A DNA stretch of 64,000 bases from Clostridia bacterium (GCA_030537495.1 JAUNMH010000007.1:56889-120888), one strand, 5' to 3'. Shown: positions 1-8,373, counted from the first letter of the stretch. Numbers and translations: made by a program. The notes: a model not told the origin generated them from the sequence alone.

Positions 1-52
1 CCAAATAAAAGCAATACTTATATTCATCTTTATTCATTTCCAGGATCCGCAT
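1..52 (-). CDS. possible partial gene running off the left edge
   Basis: On the minus strand an open frame starts at an ATG at 52 and stays open to the window edge, 17 codons. A second in-frame ATG lies at 37. The upstream purine-rich stretch (about 53-60) is only a weak ribosome binding site. No family can be recognised in so short a fragment. The palindrome at 77-94 and a TATAAT-like box near 120 on the same strand would suit a promoter region, which is the main reason to list it. Confidence 0.3.
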   Translation of the reverse strand, partial: MRILEMNKDEYKYCFYL

Positions 53-76
53 TCTCTTCTAGAATTTCTCTCGTCT

Positions 77-94
77 CACTTTATGCATAAAGTG
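77..94. promoter_or_regulatory. 18-bp perfect palindrome, candidate operator
   Basis: CACTTTATGCATAAAGTG is a perfect inverted repeat in the noncoding stretch between the DHHW gene's stop and the possible partial gene at the left edge. Its centre TTATGCATAA also occurs in the region before hutH (58142-58155). A dimeric repressor site is a reasonable inference. No cognate regulator is identified. Confidence 0.4.
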
Positions 95-248
95 TATATT
101 ACCATAGGTTTATGCAGGTATTATACACACTCTCGGTAAGAGCTGTCTTTGAGTTAACACATTCCTACGGTAAAAGTAGCAAATGTTATAAAACGATAGA
201 CCTTTTGAAGGTTCTGGCCGAGCCGCAGCTCAGCAACACCCATCTTCT

Positions 249-1376
249 TTACAGCATCAGCTTCACCAAATTACTATCTCCTGCAAAATTGCTCAGCTGG
301 TATAAGAACAGGATATCATCTGCGCCTTCAAGCACTTCCTTTGGGTTTCCTGCGAAGTATCTCAGGTCGATCATGGTGATCTCGCTGTAATCATTGACTA
401 GTAAAGGAGCAAAGCAGTTGGCAAAGGAGTCTTTAATTATAACAAGTTTATTCCCCTTACCTGTCGTTCCTCCTATTCCTGCGGTCTGCTGGCCTTTAAT
501 ATTCACAATGCCATAGTTTCCGCCAAAGTATACCTTGTATTTGTCCTTTTCTTCCAATGCCTTTTGGTAGAAAATCGGAATATCAGAGCCGTCAGCTGTA
601 ACCTTTACATGCTCGTCAATTACAGGAATCTCTATGTTATCTAAGGAGCCGCCTTCGTTCACTGGCTTTCTAGCTTTCTCATCAAGGACCTTGGAATACA
701 AAGTTCCTAAGAAGGAATCGCTCACCTGCTTTCTCTCAAGTTTGCAGTCTTTTCCCATAAACGCCTTGTAGCCTGCATAGGCTCCTGCCTGGGTCCAGTG
801 GTGGTCAGTTCTATAGTAAAGTTGATCCGGCTTATCTGCAGCCAAAGCCTCTTGCGGATTTACAAGCCTGCATTTTTCCAGAGTCTGACTAGCTTCCTCA
901 TACATTTTCTCATGGTTAAAGATTTTGGCATCCTTCGGAAGAAGCTCAGGATAAACATTGCCGCTTTCAGGTACTAACATAAGGCTCACATTCTTTTCGC
1001 CATATGCAGAGGCTATTCTTTCAACCTTCTCAAGATTTTTTCCATACCGATTGAAATCAATATCCTTGTCCAGCTTTTTCTCAAAGTAGAAGCCTTCTTT
1101 ACCTAAATAGACATTGCCGATGTCCTCACGTCCAGTCATCTTCTTCAACAAAGTGGAAGCCTCCATATAATTGTCTCTCCCTGGAATCTGGTCGCTACCA
1201 TAGGCAGTCAGCTCTTTCTGAAAATCACCTGAAAGCACCTTCGCAGAGGTCACATCGCCTAAAATCGTTAAATAACGATTTTCATTTTCCGAAAAGCTCC
1301 TGTCTCCTCCTGCGAAGACCGAAACCCCTGTTATTGCAAGAAGAAGAGCAAAACCATATACAAAAAATCTTTTCAT
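249..1376 (-). CDS. DHHW/AlgX-like SGNH-fold protein, probable partner of MBOAT O-acetyltransferase
   Basis: A 375-aa secreted or membrane-anchored protein with an N-terminal hydrophobic helix (about residues 4-22). It carries the TDHHW motif at 190-194 and a later KDSFANC segment at 315-321, the paired His/Asp and Ser motifs of the AlgX/AlgJ/DHHW group of SGNH-like acetyltransferases. The start is set by the AGGAGGGGA ribosome site. It follows the MBOAT gene by 11 bases on the same strand, so the pair probably passes acetyl groups across the membrane (MBOAT) to a surface polymer (this protein). The family is clear; the acceptor is unknown, and a wall polymer or exopolysaccharide is inference. 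Confidence 0.8.
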   Translation of the reverse strand: MKRFFVYGFALLLAITGVSVFAGGDRSFSENENRYLTILGDVTSAKVLSGDFQKELTAYGSDQIPGRDNYMEASTLLKKMTGREDIGNVYLGKEGFYFEKKLDKDIDFNRYGKNLEKVERIASAYGEKNVSLMLVPESGNVYPELLPKDAKIFNHEKMYEEASQTLEKCRLVNPQEALAADKPDQLYYRTDHHWTQAGAYAGYKAFMGKDCKLERKQVSDSFLGTLYSKVLDEKARKPVNEGGSLDNIEIPVIDEHVKVTADGSDIPIFYQKALEEKDKYKVYFGGNYGIVNIKGQQTAGIGGTTGKGNKLVIIKDSFANCFAPLLVNDYSEITMIDLRYFAGNPKEVLEGADDILFLYQLSNFAGDSNLVKLML

Positions 1377-1387
1377 AATCTCCCCTC

Positions 1388-2800
1388 CTAGAATCTAAAA
1401 TAAAGGAACGGATTGTAGCTGTCCCCAATTATAAACGCCACTGATAAGGCAAGCATTGCCAGAGCAAAAGCAAATCCTAAAGCCTGCAGAATCTTGTTAT
1501 TCTTAAATATTCTAGCTGGCAAGTCGTGCATAAAGTGCAGAGAGCCCAAGGCTCCTGCTGCAATCAAAAGTCCATAAGAACGCAAATAGTACATGCTCAT
1601 TGTTGACGCTTCTGCACCCATGCCAAACATCGACTTCAAGTACGGAACTAAAATCGACATGTCATCGCAGGCGAAAATCACCCAGCCAACTACGATGAAA
1701 AATAAAGCGTAGAGATGCTGTATTGGCGCTGGAAGTTTTGATAGCAAATCTCCTAGGAAGAGTTTTTCTGTAGCAATAAGTACAAAGTAATATAGCCCCC
1801 AGATTATGAAATTCCAGCCGGCGCCATGCCACAGTCCGGTCAAAAACCAGACTATTAACAGATTGAGAACCTGGCGCTTCGCCCCTTTACGATTCCCGCC
1901 GAGTGGAATATATAGGTATTCCCTAAACCAGGTGCCTAAGGTCATGTGCCATCTGCGCCAAAATTCCGTTATACTCTTTGACTCATAGGGATACCTGAAG
2001 TTCTCGGGGAACTTGAAGCCGAAGATCTTGCCAAGACCAATGGCCATATCACTGTAACCTGAGAAATCATAGTATATCTGCAGGGTAAATGCCAGTGCAC
2101 CAAGCCATGCCATAAGGGCTGGCACATTGCCTCCGTATGAGTAAATCTCATCCCAAAGAAGCCCACATTGGTTAGCAATGAGAACTTTTTTTGCAAGCCC
2201 TGCTGTGAATCTTACGATTCCGTCATCAGCCATATCACAGTCCATAGGTCTGTGACTTAGTTGCGATTCAATATCTGTATATCTTACAATTGGTCCCGCT
2301 ATAAGCTGCGGGAAGAAGGTTATGTACATGCCGAAGTCGACGATGTTCTTCTGGACTTTCACTGTGCCCCTATACACGTCAATTACGTAAGAAAGCACCT
2401 GGAATGTATAGAAAGATATTCCTATAGGCAGAGCCAGGCTTAGTCCCGAAAAACCTGCTCCGAAGATGCTGTTCACAGTGTTAATTGCAAAATTTGTGTA
2501 CTTAAAGAAGCACAGCATGCCGATATTCACTGCGACGCAAGCTATTAAAATCCAATCTTTTCTTCTAAGTTTTCTGCTGCCGCCATTACCTACGCCACAT
2601 TTTTCCATTTCCAATCCCATAAAGTAATTGAAAACTATGGAAAAAATCATAAGAAAAACATACACAGGCTCGCCCCATGCATAAAAGATAAGGCTTGCTA
2701 TGAGGAGCAAGCCATTTTTCATTTTTTCGGGTATAAACCTGTATAGGATCATTACGGCAGGCAGAAACATAAAAATGAAAACTATGCTACTGAATACCAT
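1388..2800 (-). CDS. MBOAT family membrane O-acyltransferase (AlgI/DltB-like)
   Basis: A 470-aa polytopic membrane protein with many hydrophobic segments. The MBOAT hallmarks are visible: a QIYYDFSGYSDMAIGLG stretch (about 242-257), FWRRWHMTLGTWFREYLYIPLGG (about 280-302) and the invariant histidine in GLWHGAGW (His325). This family moves acyl groups from a cytoplasmic donor across the membrane. Its immediate downstream neighbour is the DHHW protein, the arrangement of AlgI with AlgJ/AlgX-type partners. AAGGAGGATTT precedes the start. A DltB role is less likely because no dltA, dltC or dltD is nearby. Confidence 0.88.
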   Translation of the reverse strand: MVFSSIVFIFMFLPAVMILYRFIPEKMKNGLLLIASLIFYAWGEPVYVFLMIFSIVFNYFMGLEMEKCGVGNGGSRKLRRKDWILIACVAVNIGMLCFFKYTNFAINTVNSIFGAGFSGLSLALPIGISFYTFQVLSYVIDVYRGTVKVQKNIVDFGMYITFFPQLIAGPIVRYTDIESQLSHRPMDCDMADDGIVRFTAGLAKKVLIANQCGLLWDEIYSYGGNVPALMAWLGALAFTLQIYYDFSGYSDMAIGLGKIFGFKFPENFRYPYESKSITEFWRRWHMTLGTWFREYLYIPLGGNRKGAKRQVLNLLIVWFLTGLWHGAGWNFIIWGLYYFVLIATEKLFLGDLLSKLPAPIQHLYALFFIVVGWVIFACDDMSILVPYLKSMFGMGAEASTMSMYYLRSYGLLIAAGALGSLHFMHDLPARIFKNNKILQALGFAFALAMLALSVAFIIGDSYNPFLYFRF

Positions 2801-2809
2801 AAATCCTCC

Positions 2810-3307
2810 TTATTTTGCAATAAACTCTTCGAACGCTTTCTTCACCGCGTTTTGTTTGTCGCTGATGATAAGCACTGCATATTGCTCCCTAGAAAAGACT
2901 AAGGCACCTTCCGCCTTCTTCACCTGGTCTGGCGCATACTGCTTGAAAACTCCGATTCTCTTCTGCACATGCGCATCTAAGGATTTAGTTGCTTCATTGA
3001 TATCAGCATTGTCCTTCACTGCAATTACTGCGATTTCATCGGCAGTTCCCTCGTTGGAATATGACACAAAGAATTTGTCTACCTTATCGTAGTCCATATC
3101 GGAAATATATGTAAACAAATCTGCTGCATCGTCCGCGCTGCTGTCTGCCGACATCATTTCTCCCAAGGAATCATCGGCTGCTTCCATAGCAGTGCGCAGG
3201 TCGTACATGCTTACTGTCTCGCTTTTGCTATCGCATCCAGAAATAATGAAAACCATTGAAAGCACCAACATTATTGCTATATGTTTTTTTAATCTATTTA
3301 GTTTCAT
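2810..3307 (-). CDS. DUF4358-type lipoprotein
   Basis: A 165-aa protein with a lipoprotein signal: basic start, hydrophobic core and ISGC lipobox with Cys25. The mature part resembles the DUF4358 family often found next to MBOAT/DHHW genes in Clostridia; function unknown. It ends 9 bases before the MBOAT start, so it probably shares the transcript. It may be an outer-face accessory of the acylation pair, but that is inference from position only. Confidence 0.65.
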   Translation of the reverse strand: MKLNRLKKHIAIMLVLSMVFIISGCDSKSETVSMYDLRTAMEAADDSLGEMMSADSSADDAADLFTYISDMDYDKVDKFFVSYSNEGTADEIAVIAVKDNADINEATKSLDAHVQKRIGVFKQYAPDQVKKAEGALVFSREQYAVLIISDKQNAVKKAFEEFIAK

Positions 3308-3340
3308 TAGAATTCTCCTATTTAGTGAGTTTTGATATTT

Positions 3341-4513
3341 CTAGGCATTAGGGTTGGCTCCGCCAGTGATATCGTTAGTATTGTCGCCACTGCTACTACC
3401 GTCTACATCGCCTTCCATGTTAGCATCCATGTCGTTATCCGCGCTGTTGTCGCCACTGTGTCCGGCTCCGAATGCTTTGTTAATCTTCTTGTCAATCTTG
3501 TCCTGCTGCTCAGGTGTAATCTGCTGAGTATCGTCTTTGCTAATGAAGATATTCACAAGCAGTACAAAGTTGCCGTCTGCGTCTTTGTGCCAGCTCCACT
3601 CCATGTACGAGTCAATGTAATCCATGGAGACTCTGTCCTGAATAGTCGTCATCATTGATTCAACAACTGCGCCGTCGCTGTCTACAGGTTGTTTATCAAA
3701 ACCAATAGTGAAGACATATTTTCCGTCATCTAACTTATCCTTTACAACCTGCGGAATTCCGTAAATGTCCTTGGCTTTCTCCATATTCATAAATGCATAG
3801 CAGTATTTTGTTCCAACTGCTGCAGGGAAGAAGTCCTTTGTCCAGGTGTGACCGGATTCTGCCATTTCATCATTCATGTTGAAGTTAGCATAGTTTCCAT
3901 TGTTGGAATCCATATAAATATCTGTGTGGTACCAGTCATCGCCTAGTTTTACAAGGTCCCAAGTATGTCCTCTATCTGAACTGTGAATTACTTTACATTC
4001 TATGTCCATCATCTGCATAAACATTCTGAACGTTGTAGCATATCCTACGCAAACTGCGTTGTGATATTTAAGTACTCCGTATGGATTGTCGCTGTCAGCT
4101 TCGCTATTTGGAATTACAGCTAGAAGGCCCTTGTCCTGGCCAACGTTCTTTAGAAGCCATTCGTAAACTGCCTTTTCCTTTTCGTAGTCAGACATGTCTT
4201 TTTTGATTATTTCCTTAAGCACATCTGATGCAATTTTAAGTGTTTCCTTTTCCTTGTCGTTAAGGCTAGAATCATCGCCTTTTTTATACGCATCTGAAAT
4301 ATTCAGTGTTGATTCTACCTTGTACTGATCCATAATTGTAATATCATCTTCCTGGTCGATATCGCCATCGCCTCCGGCCACTGATAATACTTCTTTTTTA
4401 AGGCTTCCCATGGAAACCAGCGAGCAAACGCTCACAACTGTGCTTGCAACTATGCATAAGCTTAGTATTATAATCAGCACAGTCATCCCTTTTCCCTTGA
4501 ATTTTTCGTTCAT
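3341..4513 (-). CDS. membrane-anchored transglutaminase-like cysteine protease-fold protein
   Basis: A 390-aa protein with an N-terminal membrane helix (about 11-35) and a transglutaminase-like core. The catalytic triad is readable: Cys155 in NAVCVGYA, His183 in GHTWDLVKL and Asp198 in WYHTDIYMD. The C-terminal 40 residues are Asp/Asn/Gly-rich low complexity. Extracytoplasmic clostridial proteins of this type are presumed to act on wall or surface proteins; the substrate is unknown. It is the first gene of the run toward the acylation pair, with a GAGGGGGG ribosome site and a sigma-A-like promoter upstream. Confidence 0.78.
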   Translation of the reverse strand: MNEKFKGKGMTVLIIILSLCIVASTVVSVCSLVSMGSLKKEVLSVAGGDGDIDQEDDITIMDQYKVESTLNISDAYKKGDDSSLNDKEKETLKIASDVLKEIIKKDMSDYEKEKAVYEWLLKNVGQDKGLLAVIPNSEADSDNPYGVLKYHNAVCVGYATTFRMFMQMMDIECKVIHSSDRGHTWDLVKLGDDWYHTDIYMDSNNGNYANFNMNDEMAESGHTWTKDFFPAAVGTKYCYAFMNMEKAKDIYGIPQVVKDKLDDGKYVFTIGFDKQPVDSDGAVVESMMTTIQDRVSMDYIDSYMEWSWHKDADGNFVLLVNIFISKDDTQQITPEQQDKIDKKINKAFGAGHSGDNSADNDMDANMEGDVDGSSSGDNTNDITGGANPNA

Positions 4514-4559
4514 TTTGATAATACCCCCCTCGTTGGTCCGTTATGTATTTTCCGTCCAT

Positions 4560-4589
4560 ATTCTACTATCGTATATGTATTGCCGTCAA
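4560..4589 (-). promoter_or_regulatory. probable sigma-A promoter for the transglutaminase gene
   Basis: On the minus strand TTGACG (4589-4584) and TAGAAT (4565-4560) are separated by 18 bases, about 45 bases upstream of the start codon at 4513. The -35 is near consensus. Transcription would run through the transglutaminase gene and possibly the DUF4358, MBOAT and DHHW genes. Confidence 0.5.
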
Positions 4590-4633
4590 TAGAGAAAATG
4601 CTAAAGAATTCTAAACAATTCTTAAGAAAGTTA

Positions 4634-4662
4634 CAAAAAAACCGCACGATTGTGTTGTGCGG
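4634..4662 (-). terminator. intrinsic terminator after the ArsR gene
   Basis: On the minus strand CCGCAC and GTGCGG pair around a 9-base loop and are followed at once by seven T residues. It lies about 50 bases past the ArsR stop codon. Confidence 0.75.
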
Positions 4663-4710
4663 CCTTGCATCCCCATGGGAGGAAAAAATCCCATAAAAGA
4701 GAAATAATCG

Positions 4711-5034
4711 TTATAAAATTGAAAACCTTTTCGTAGTATTTAAGTACTGCATCAGCATTCCCAGGTTTGCATAGTAGTAAGAATACTTATCTTTTTTCTT
4801 TACTTCCACAAGTCCTGATTTTACTAACTTCTTTACATGCTGCGAAATAGTGGCTTGCGCATATCCAAAGACTTCTACCAATTCCTTGTTACATACTGGT
4901 TCCATAGTCTGGTTGGAATGCATTATATATCTAAATAACTTGAGTCTAACGGGATGTGCTAGTGCGTCCGATACAGTTGCAATCAGATCTATATCCCTTT
5001 CTTCTAAGTCATCTATCTCTCTACGAATTCTCAT
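4711..5034 (-). CDS. ArsR/SmtB-like winged-helix transcriptional regulator
   Basis: A 107-aa single-domain regulator. The segment ALAHPVRLKLFRYI (about 26-39) and the recognition-helix region EVFGYAQATISQHVKKLVKSG are typical of ArsR-type winged helices, followed by a short wing (VEVKKKDKYSYYYANL). I see no metal-binding Cys pair, so a metal sensor is not supported. It is monocistronic, with CGGAGGCG before the start and a terminator after it. The target is unknown. Confidence 0.8.
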   Translation of the reverse strand: MRIRREIDDLEERDIDLIATVSDALAHPVRLKLFRYIMHSNQTMEPVCNKELVEVFGYAQATISQHVKKLVKSGLVEVKKKDKYSYYYANLGMLMQYLNTTKRFSIL

Positions 5035-5129
5035 TGCGCCTCCGTATTAGCTCATATTAATTTGTCGTATCGTTAAACAACTATATATTATGATACTACA
5101 TTTTGTTTTTTTTCGCAATAATTATTTTA

Positions 5130-6320
5130 TTATTTTGTATAATTATCGAAATATCCCTGAATGTAGATGAAAGGAGTTCCCTTGTCTCCACTTCCGCTTG
5201 TCAGGTCACAAAGTGATCCGATAAGGTCAGTAAGTCTTCTAGGAGTTGTTCCCTGAGCAGCCATGGAGTCCCCAAGGTTGTCTTCCTTGTTCTTAATATA
5301 GTCGCTAATAGCCGCTTTTAGCTCATCGCCTGAAAGGTCTGCAAATTCGTTGTCAGCAAGATACTTAAGCTTAACTTCATTTGGTGTTCCTTCTAGTCCT
5401 GATGTGTATCCTGGAGATACTACAGGGTCAGCAAGTTCCCAAATCTTTCCTACAGGATCCTTGAATGCTCCGTCTCCGTAAACCATTACTTCAACTGTCT
5501 TTCCTGTAAGTACCTTAATCTTGTTCTGAATTCCATCTACGAATTCCTGGCAGTGAATAGGGAACAGCTTAATTGAATCTTCTGTTGCCTTGTTTGAACC
5601 TAGGATTCCGTACTTATCATTGTATCCGCTTCCGTCAATGCTTTCAGTTAGAAGATCATCCATTCCAAGAACGATTTCTGCTCCTGCCTTAGTAAGCAGT
5701 CTCTTAGTTCTTGCTCTTGTGTGAATGTCACAAGTAAGAACGTTCTTTGTATAATCAAGAATAGTTCTGCAGTTGTTTGAGAAGATAACTTCTGCTTCTG
5801 CGCCTTCTTCTTCGATAATTCCCTTGTAGTAATTTACATAATCTACACCTGTAAAAGTATGTGCTGATTTTCCAAATAATTCTTCAAACTGTGCCTGAGT
5901 AAGAACGTCTGAATAAGGGTTGATTCCCTTTTCGTCTAATAAATCAATGTCTACTAGGTGATTTCCTACTTCATCTGAAGGGTAGCTTAACTGAAGAACA
6001 ACCTTCTTTGCTCCCTTTGCAATTCCTCTTAAGCAAATTGCGAATCTGTTTCTGCTTAGAATTGGGAAGATTACTCCGATTGTTTCTCCACCAAGTTTAG
6101 CCTTAACATCCTTTGCAAGTTGTTCTGTTGTTGCATAGTTTCTCTGAGATCTTGCCAGGATAGATTCTGTAACTGCAATTATATCTCTGTCCTGGATTGT
6201 GAATTCGCCTGCATTTGCTGCATCCATAACAGTATCAATAACGATCTGGCTTAAATCTTCGCCTTCCTTTACAATTGGACCTCTAAGTCCTCTTGAAACA
6301 GTTCCAACTCTTCTTTCCAT
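5130..6320 (-). CDS. CofE-like (coenzyme F420-0:L-glutamate ligase family) protein
   Basis: A 396-aa protein that reads as the F420-0:gamma-glutamyl ligase fold: the N-terminal RGLRGPIVKEGEDL, the DRDIIAVTESILARSQ stretch (about 43-58) and the later YGDGAFKDPVGKIWELADPVVSPGYT. CofE adds glutamate to F420-0, but nothing else of F420 biosynthesis is seen here and Clostridia generally lack F420. This long stand-alone form is therefore probably an amide-bond ligase with another substrate. One base separates it from the rnhA stop, and AAGGAGAGG sits inside the end of rnhA, so the two are co-translated or at least co-transcribed. Confidence 0.72.
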   Translation of the reverse strand: MERRVGTVSRGLRGPIVKEGEDLSQIVIDTVMDAANAGEFTIQDRDIIAVTESILARSQRNYATTEQLAKDVKAKLGGETIGVIFPILSRNRFAICLRGIAKGAKKVVLQLSYPSDEVGNHLVDIDLLDEKGINPYSDVLTQAQFEELFGKSAHTFTGVDYVNYYKGIIEEEGAEAEVIFSNNCRTILDYTKNVLTCDIHTRARTKRLLTKAGAEIVLGMDDLLTESIDGSGYNDKYGILGSNKATEDSIKLFPIHCQEFVDGIQNKIKVLTGKTVEVMVYGDGAFKDPVGKIWELADPVVSPGYTSGLEGTPNEVKLKYLADNEFADLSGDELKAAISDYIKNKEDNLGDSMAAQGTTPRRLTDLIGSLCDLTSGSGDKGTPFIYIQGYFDNYTK

Positions 6321-6321
6321 T

Positions 6322-6873
6322 TTATGCCTCTCCTTTTATCTGGTCTATGCCAATGTTAGCAAGTTCATCAGCACGATTATTCATACCTGTAATATACTGA
6401 AAATCCTCAAAGCTGAACCTACTACCGTTCCAACTAACAAACTTCTCATATAACTTGTTGAAGTTTGTGGATTTACTATTCAGGTTAACATGACCTTTTA
6501 CTCTGTGAAATGAAACGTTATGTTTACTTACTAATGCAAGAAGTTCTTTCCACAATTCCTGATTCTCAACAGGCTTCTTTGCTGCAGTATGCCAGTTGTT
6601 CTTCTGCCAACCTACATACCACTTCTCTCTGAAACAGTTTGCCACATAGGAACTGTCGGTAAAAACCTCCACGTTCTGGCCGTCCTTTTTCAGTGCCTTG
6701 AAAGCTTCAATAACTGCAGTAAGCTCCATGCGATTGTTTGTTGTGTCGAGCTCGCCACCGCAAAGCTCTTTTCTGTGTTCACCAAACTCTAATATTGCGC
6801 CCCATCCACCGATGTTGCTGTCGCTTTGATTTCCTCGGCAAGCACCATCTGTGTACATTTTTAATGTTGTCAT
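6322..6873 (-). CDS. rnhA: ribonuclease HI
   Basis: This 183-aa enzyme cleaves RNA in RNA:DNA hybrids. The four acidic active-site positions are visible: YTDGACRGN, the Glu of NNRMELTAVIEAF, VFTDSSYV and the Asp of MNNRADELA. About 25 extra residues between RVKGHVN and the last Asp form an insertion seen in other clostridial versions. The ATG at 6873 is chosen over an ATG 27 bases upstream because AAAAGGGG lies 7 bases before it and the TLKMYTDGA core begins there. It is the first gene of a pair with the CofE-like gene. Confidence 0.85.
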   Translation of the reverse strand: MTTLKMYTDGACRGNQSDSNIGGWGAILEFGEHRKELCGGELDTTNNRMELTAVIEAFKALKKDGQNVEVFTDSSYVANCFREKWYVGWQKNNWHTAAKKPVENQELWKELLALVSKHNVSFHRVKGHVNLNSKSTNFNKLYEKFVSWNGSRFSFEDFQYITGMNNRADELANIGIDQIKGEA

Positions 6874-6935
6874 GGTAGTCCCCTTTTTTCGTTTTGACAT
6901 TTAATTATGCACTATTTTTCGCTAGATTGCAATAC

Positions 6936-6971
6936 TTTCGTTGAAAAAAGCACGATTTTCGTTGAAAAAAG
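6936..6971. repeat. 15-bp direct repeat at a 21-bp period in a divergent promoter region
   Basis: TTTCGTTGAAAAAAG occurs at 6936-6950 and again at 6957-6971. A 21-bp spacing is two helical turns, which places both copies on one DNA face. The repeat sits between the divergent rnhA and walJ-like genes. A regulator site is possible, but a chance A-rich duplication cannot be excluded. Confidence 0.55.
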
Positions 6972-7052
6972 TTTCATATACCTCTCTTTTGTGGTAAAAT
7001 AGTTAAGTGACTTTTGGAAAAAGACAATTAGGAAAGGGTGGTAATTTAGTTT

Positions 7053-7862
7053 ATGGCGTTGAAGTTTTGTTCCATTGCCAGCGGAAGTTCAGGTAACTCT
7101 TATCTTGTAAGTACTGATAGTAGCGCAGTGCTTGTTGATGTAGGCATTGCCGGAAGCAGAATAATAGGTAGATTGGAGCAGCGAGGTGTAACTCTTCCTG
7201 ACATTGATGGAATATTTATAACCCATGAACATATCGACCATGTAAAAAGCCTTCGAAAAATTAGCAAAGGTGCTATCAATGCTCCAGTTTTTGCATCTGA
7301 AGGAACTCTTGCGGAAGTCAGCGATAAGGTCCCTGCTGAAAAAATGCTACCGGTTAAAAGTGGTCAGGAAATTACCCTTGGTGACATAAGTGTGACGCCT
7401 TTTGCCCTGTCTCATGATGCAATTGATCCTCTAGGATATTCTTTTAAGGCAGGCGGTCGTCAGCTGACCATAATCACCGATACTGGTTTTGTTACAGGTG
7501 AAATCTTAGAACATGCGAAGAGTGCCGACACCCTTATCCTCGAGGCTAACCACGAGGTGAACATCTTAAATATGGGTTCCTACCCATACAGCCTGAAGCG
7601 AAGAATTCTAGGAAACTTTGGGCATTTGTCCAACGAGGCTGCGGGAGAATGCTTGTGCAGCGTCTTGGCGCATCGACGCGGTCAAAACCTAGACTCAGAG
7701 TTCAAGGTTTGCCTAGCTCATTTAAGCAAAGAAAATAATACACCTCAGCAGGCATATCTTACAATCAGAAATATGCTCTTTGAGGAAGATTATTATGTGG
7801 ATAAGGACCTGAAGATTTATATCATACCTCGCGATGAGGTTAGCCCTTATATGCTAGTGTAG
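7053..7862 (+). CDS. walJ: MBL-fold metallohydrolase, WalJ/YycJ type
   Basis: A 269-aa metallo-beta-lactamase-fold protein with the HxHxDH motif (THEHIDHV, His58-His63), ITDTGF and LEANHE for the remaining metal ligands. The N-terminus FCSIASGSSGNSYLV is characteristic of YycJ/WalJ, a predicted exonuclease-like enzyme linked in Firmicutes to cell-wall/replication coordination. The usual walRK genes are absent here; it is followed 15 bases later by rlmH, another common partner. The ribosome site is GGAAAGGGTGG. It runs against the surrounding leftward genes. Confidence 0.8.
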   Translation: MALKFCSIASGSSGNSYLVSTDSSAVLVDVGIAGSRIIGRLEQRGVTLPDIDGIFITHEHIDHVKSLRKISKGAINAPVFASEGTLAEVSDKVPAEKMLPVKSGQEITLGDISVTPFALSHDAIDPLGYSFKAGGRQLTIITDTGFVTGEILEHAKSADTLILEANHEVNILNMGSYPYSLKRRILGNFGHLSNEAAGECLCSVLAHRRGQNLDSEFKVCLAHLSKENNTPQQAYLTIRNMLFEEDYYVDKDLKIYIIPRDEVSPYMLV

Positions 7863-7877
7863 GGATGGTGGAAAATT

Positions 7878-8357
7878 ATGAATATATCAATTATTTGTGT
7901 TGGAAAACTAAAAGAAAAATATTGGTCAGATGCTGTAGCAGAGTATTCTAAGAGACTTAAAAGTTACTGCTCTCTAGATATAATCGAGCTCAAGGAAGCA
8001 AGGCTACCTGACAAAGCTGGACCTGCTGAAGAGCTTGCAGTTAAAGTAGCTGAAGGCGAAGAAATATTAAAGAAGATTAAGGATAACACCTATGTCATTA
8101 CCCTTGAGGTTAAAGGCAAAATGTTATCGTCAGAAAAGCTAGCAGATAAAATAGAAAACCTGGGAATTGACGGTGTAAGCAATATTGCCTTTGTCATCGG
8201 TGGAAGTCTGGGTCTTTCTGCAGAGGTGAGCAAACGCGCCAACTTCAAGCTTTCATTTTCTGAAATGACCTTCCCTCACCAAATGATGAGAGTTATTCTC
8301 TTAGAACAAATATATAGAAGTTTCAAAATAATTAAAAACGAGACATATCATAAATAA
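7878..8357 (+). CDS. rlmH: 23S rRNA (pseudouridine1915-N3)-methyltransferase RlmH
   Basis: A 159-aa SPOUT methyltransferase that modifies pseudouridine 1915 of helix 69 using SAM. The length is exactly typical. The SAM-knot signatures FVIGGSLGLS (about 105-114) and the C-terminal FPHQMMRVILLEQIYRSFKI followed by NETYHK are diagnostic. It is the second gene of the walJ-rlmH unit, and its stop codon lies inside the terminator hairpin. Confidence 0.96.
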   Translation: MNISIICVGKLKEKYWSDAVAEYSKRLKSYCSLDIIELKEARLPDKAGPAEELAVKVAEGEEILKKIKDNTYVITLEVKGKMLSSEKLADKIENLGIDGVSNIAFVIGGSLGLSAEVSKRANFKLSFSEMTFPHQMMRVILLEQIYRSFKIIKNETYHK

Positions 8358-8373
8358 GATGTGTCTCGTTTTT
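8334..8373. terminator. bidirectional intrinsic terminator between rlmH and the anti-sigma gene
   Basis: AAAAACGAGACAT and ATGTGTCTCGTTTTT form a stem (one G-T pair) around a short A-rich loop, with an A run on the left and a T run on the right. It can therefore end both the rightward walJ-rlmH transcript and the leftward sigma/anti-sigma transcript. The 5' arm lies inside the last rlmH codons. Confidence 0.85.

Noticed and set aside
5130..6320. evidence for coenzyme F420 metabolism
   Set aside because: One CofE-like protein alone does not show F420 synthesis; no other F420 gene is present in the window.
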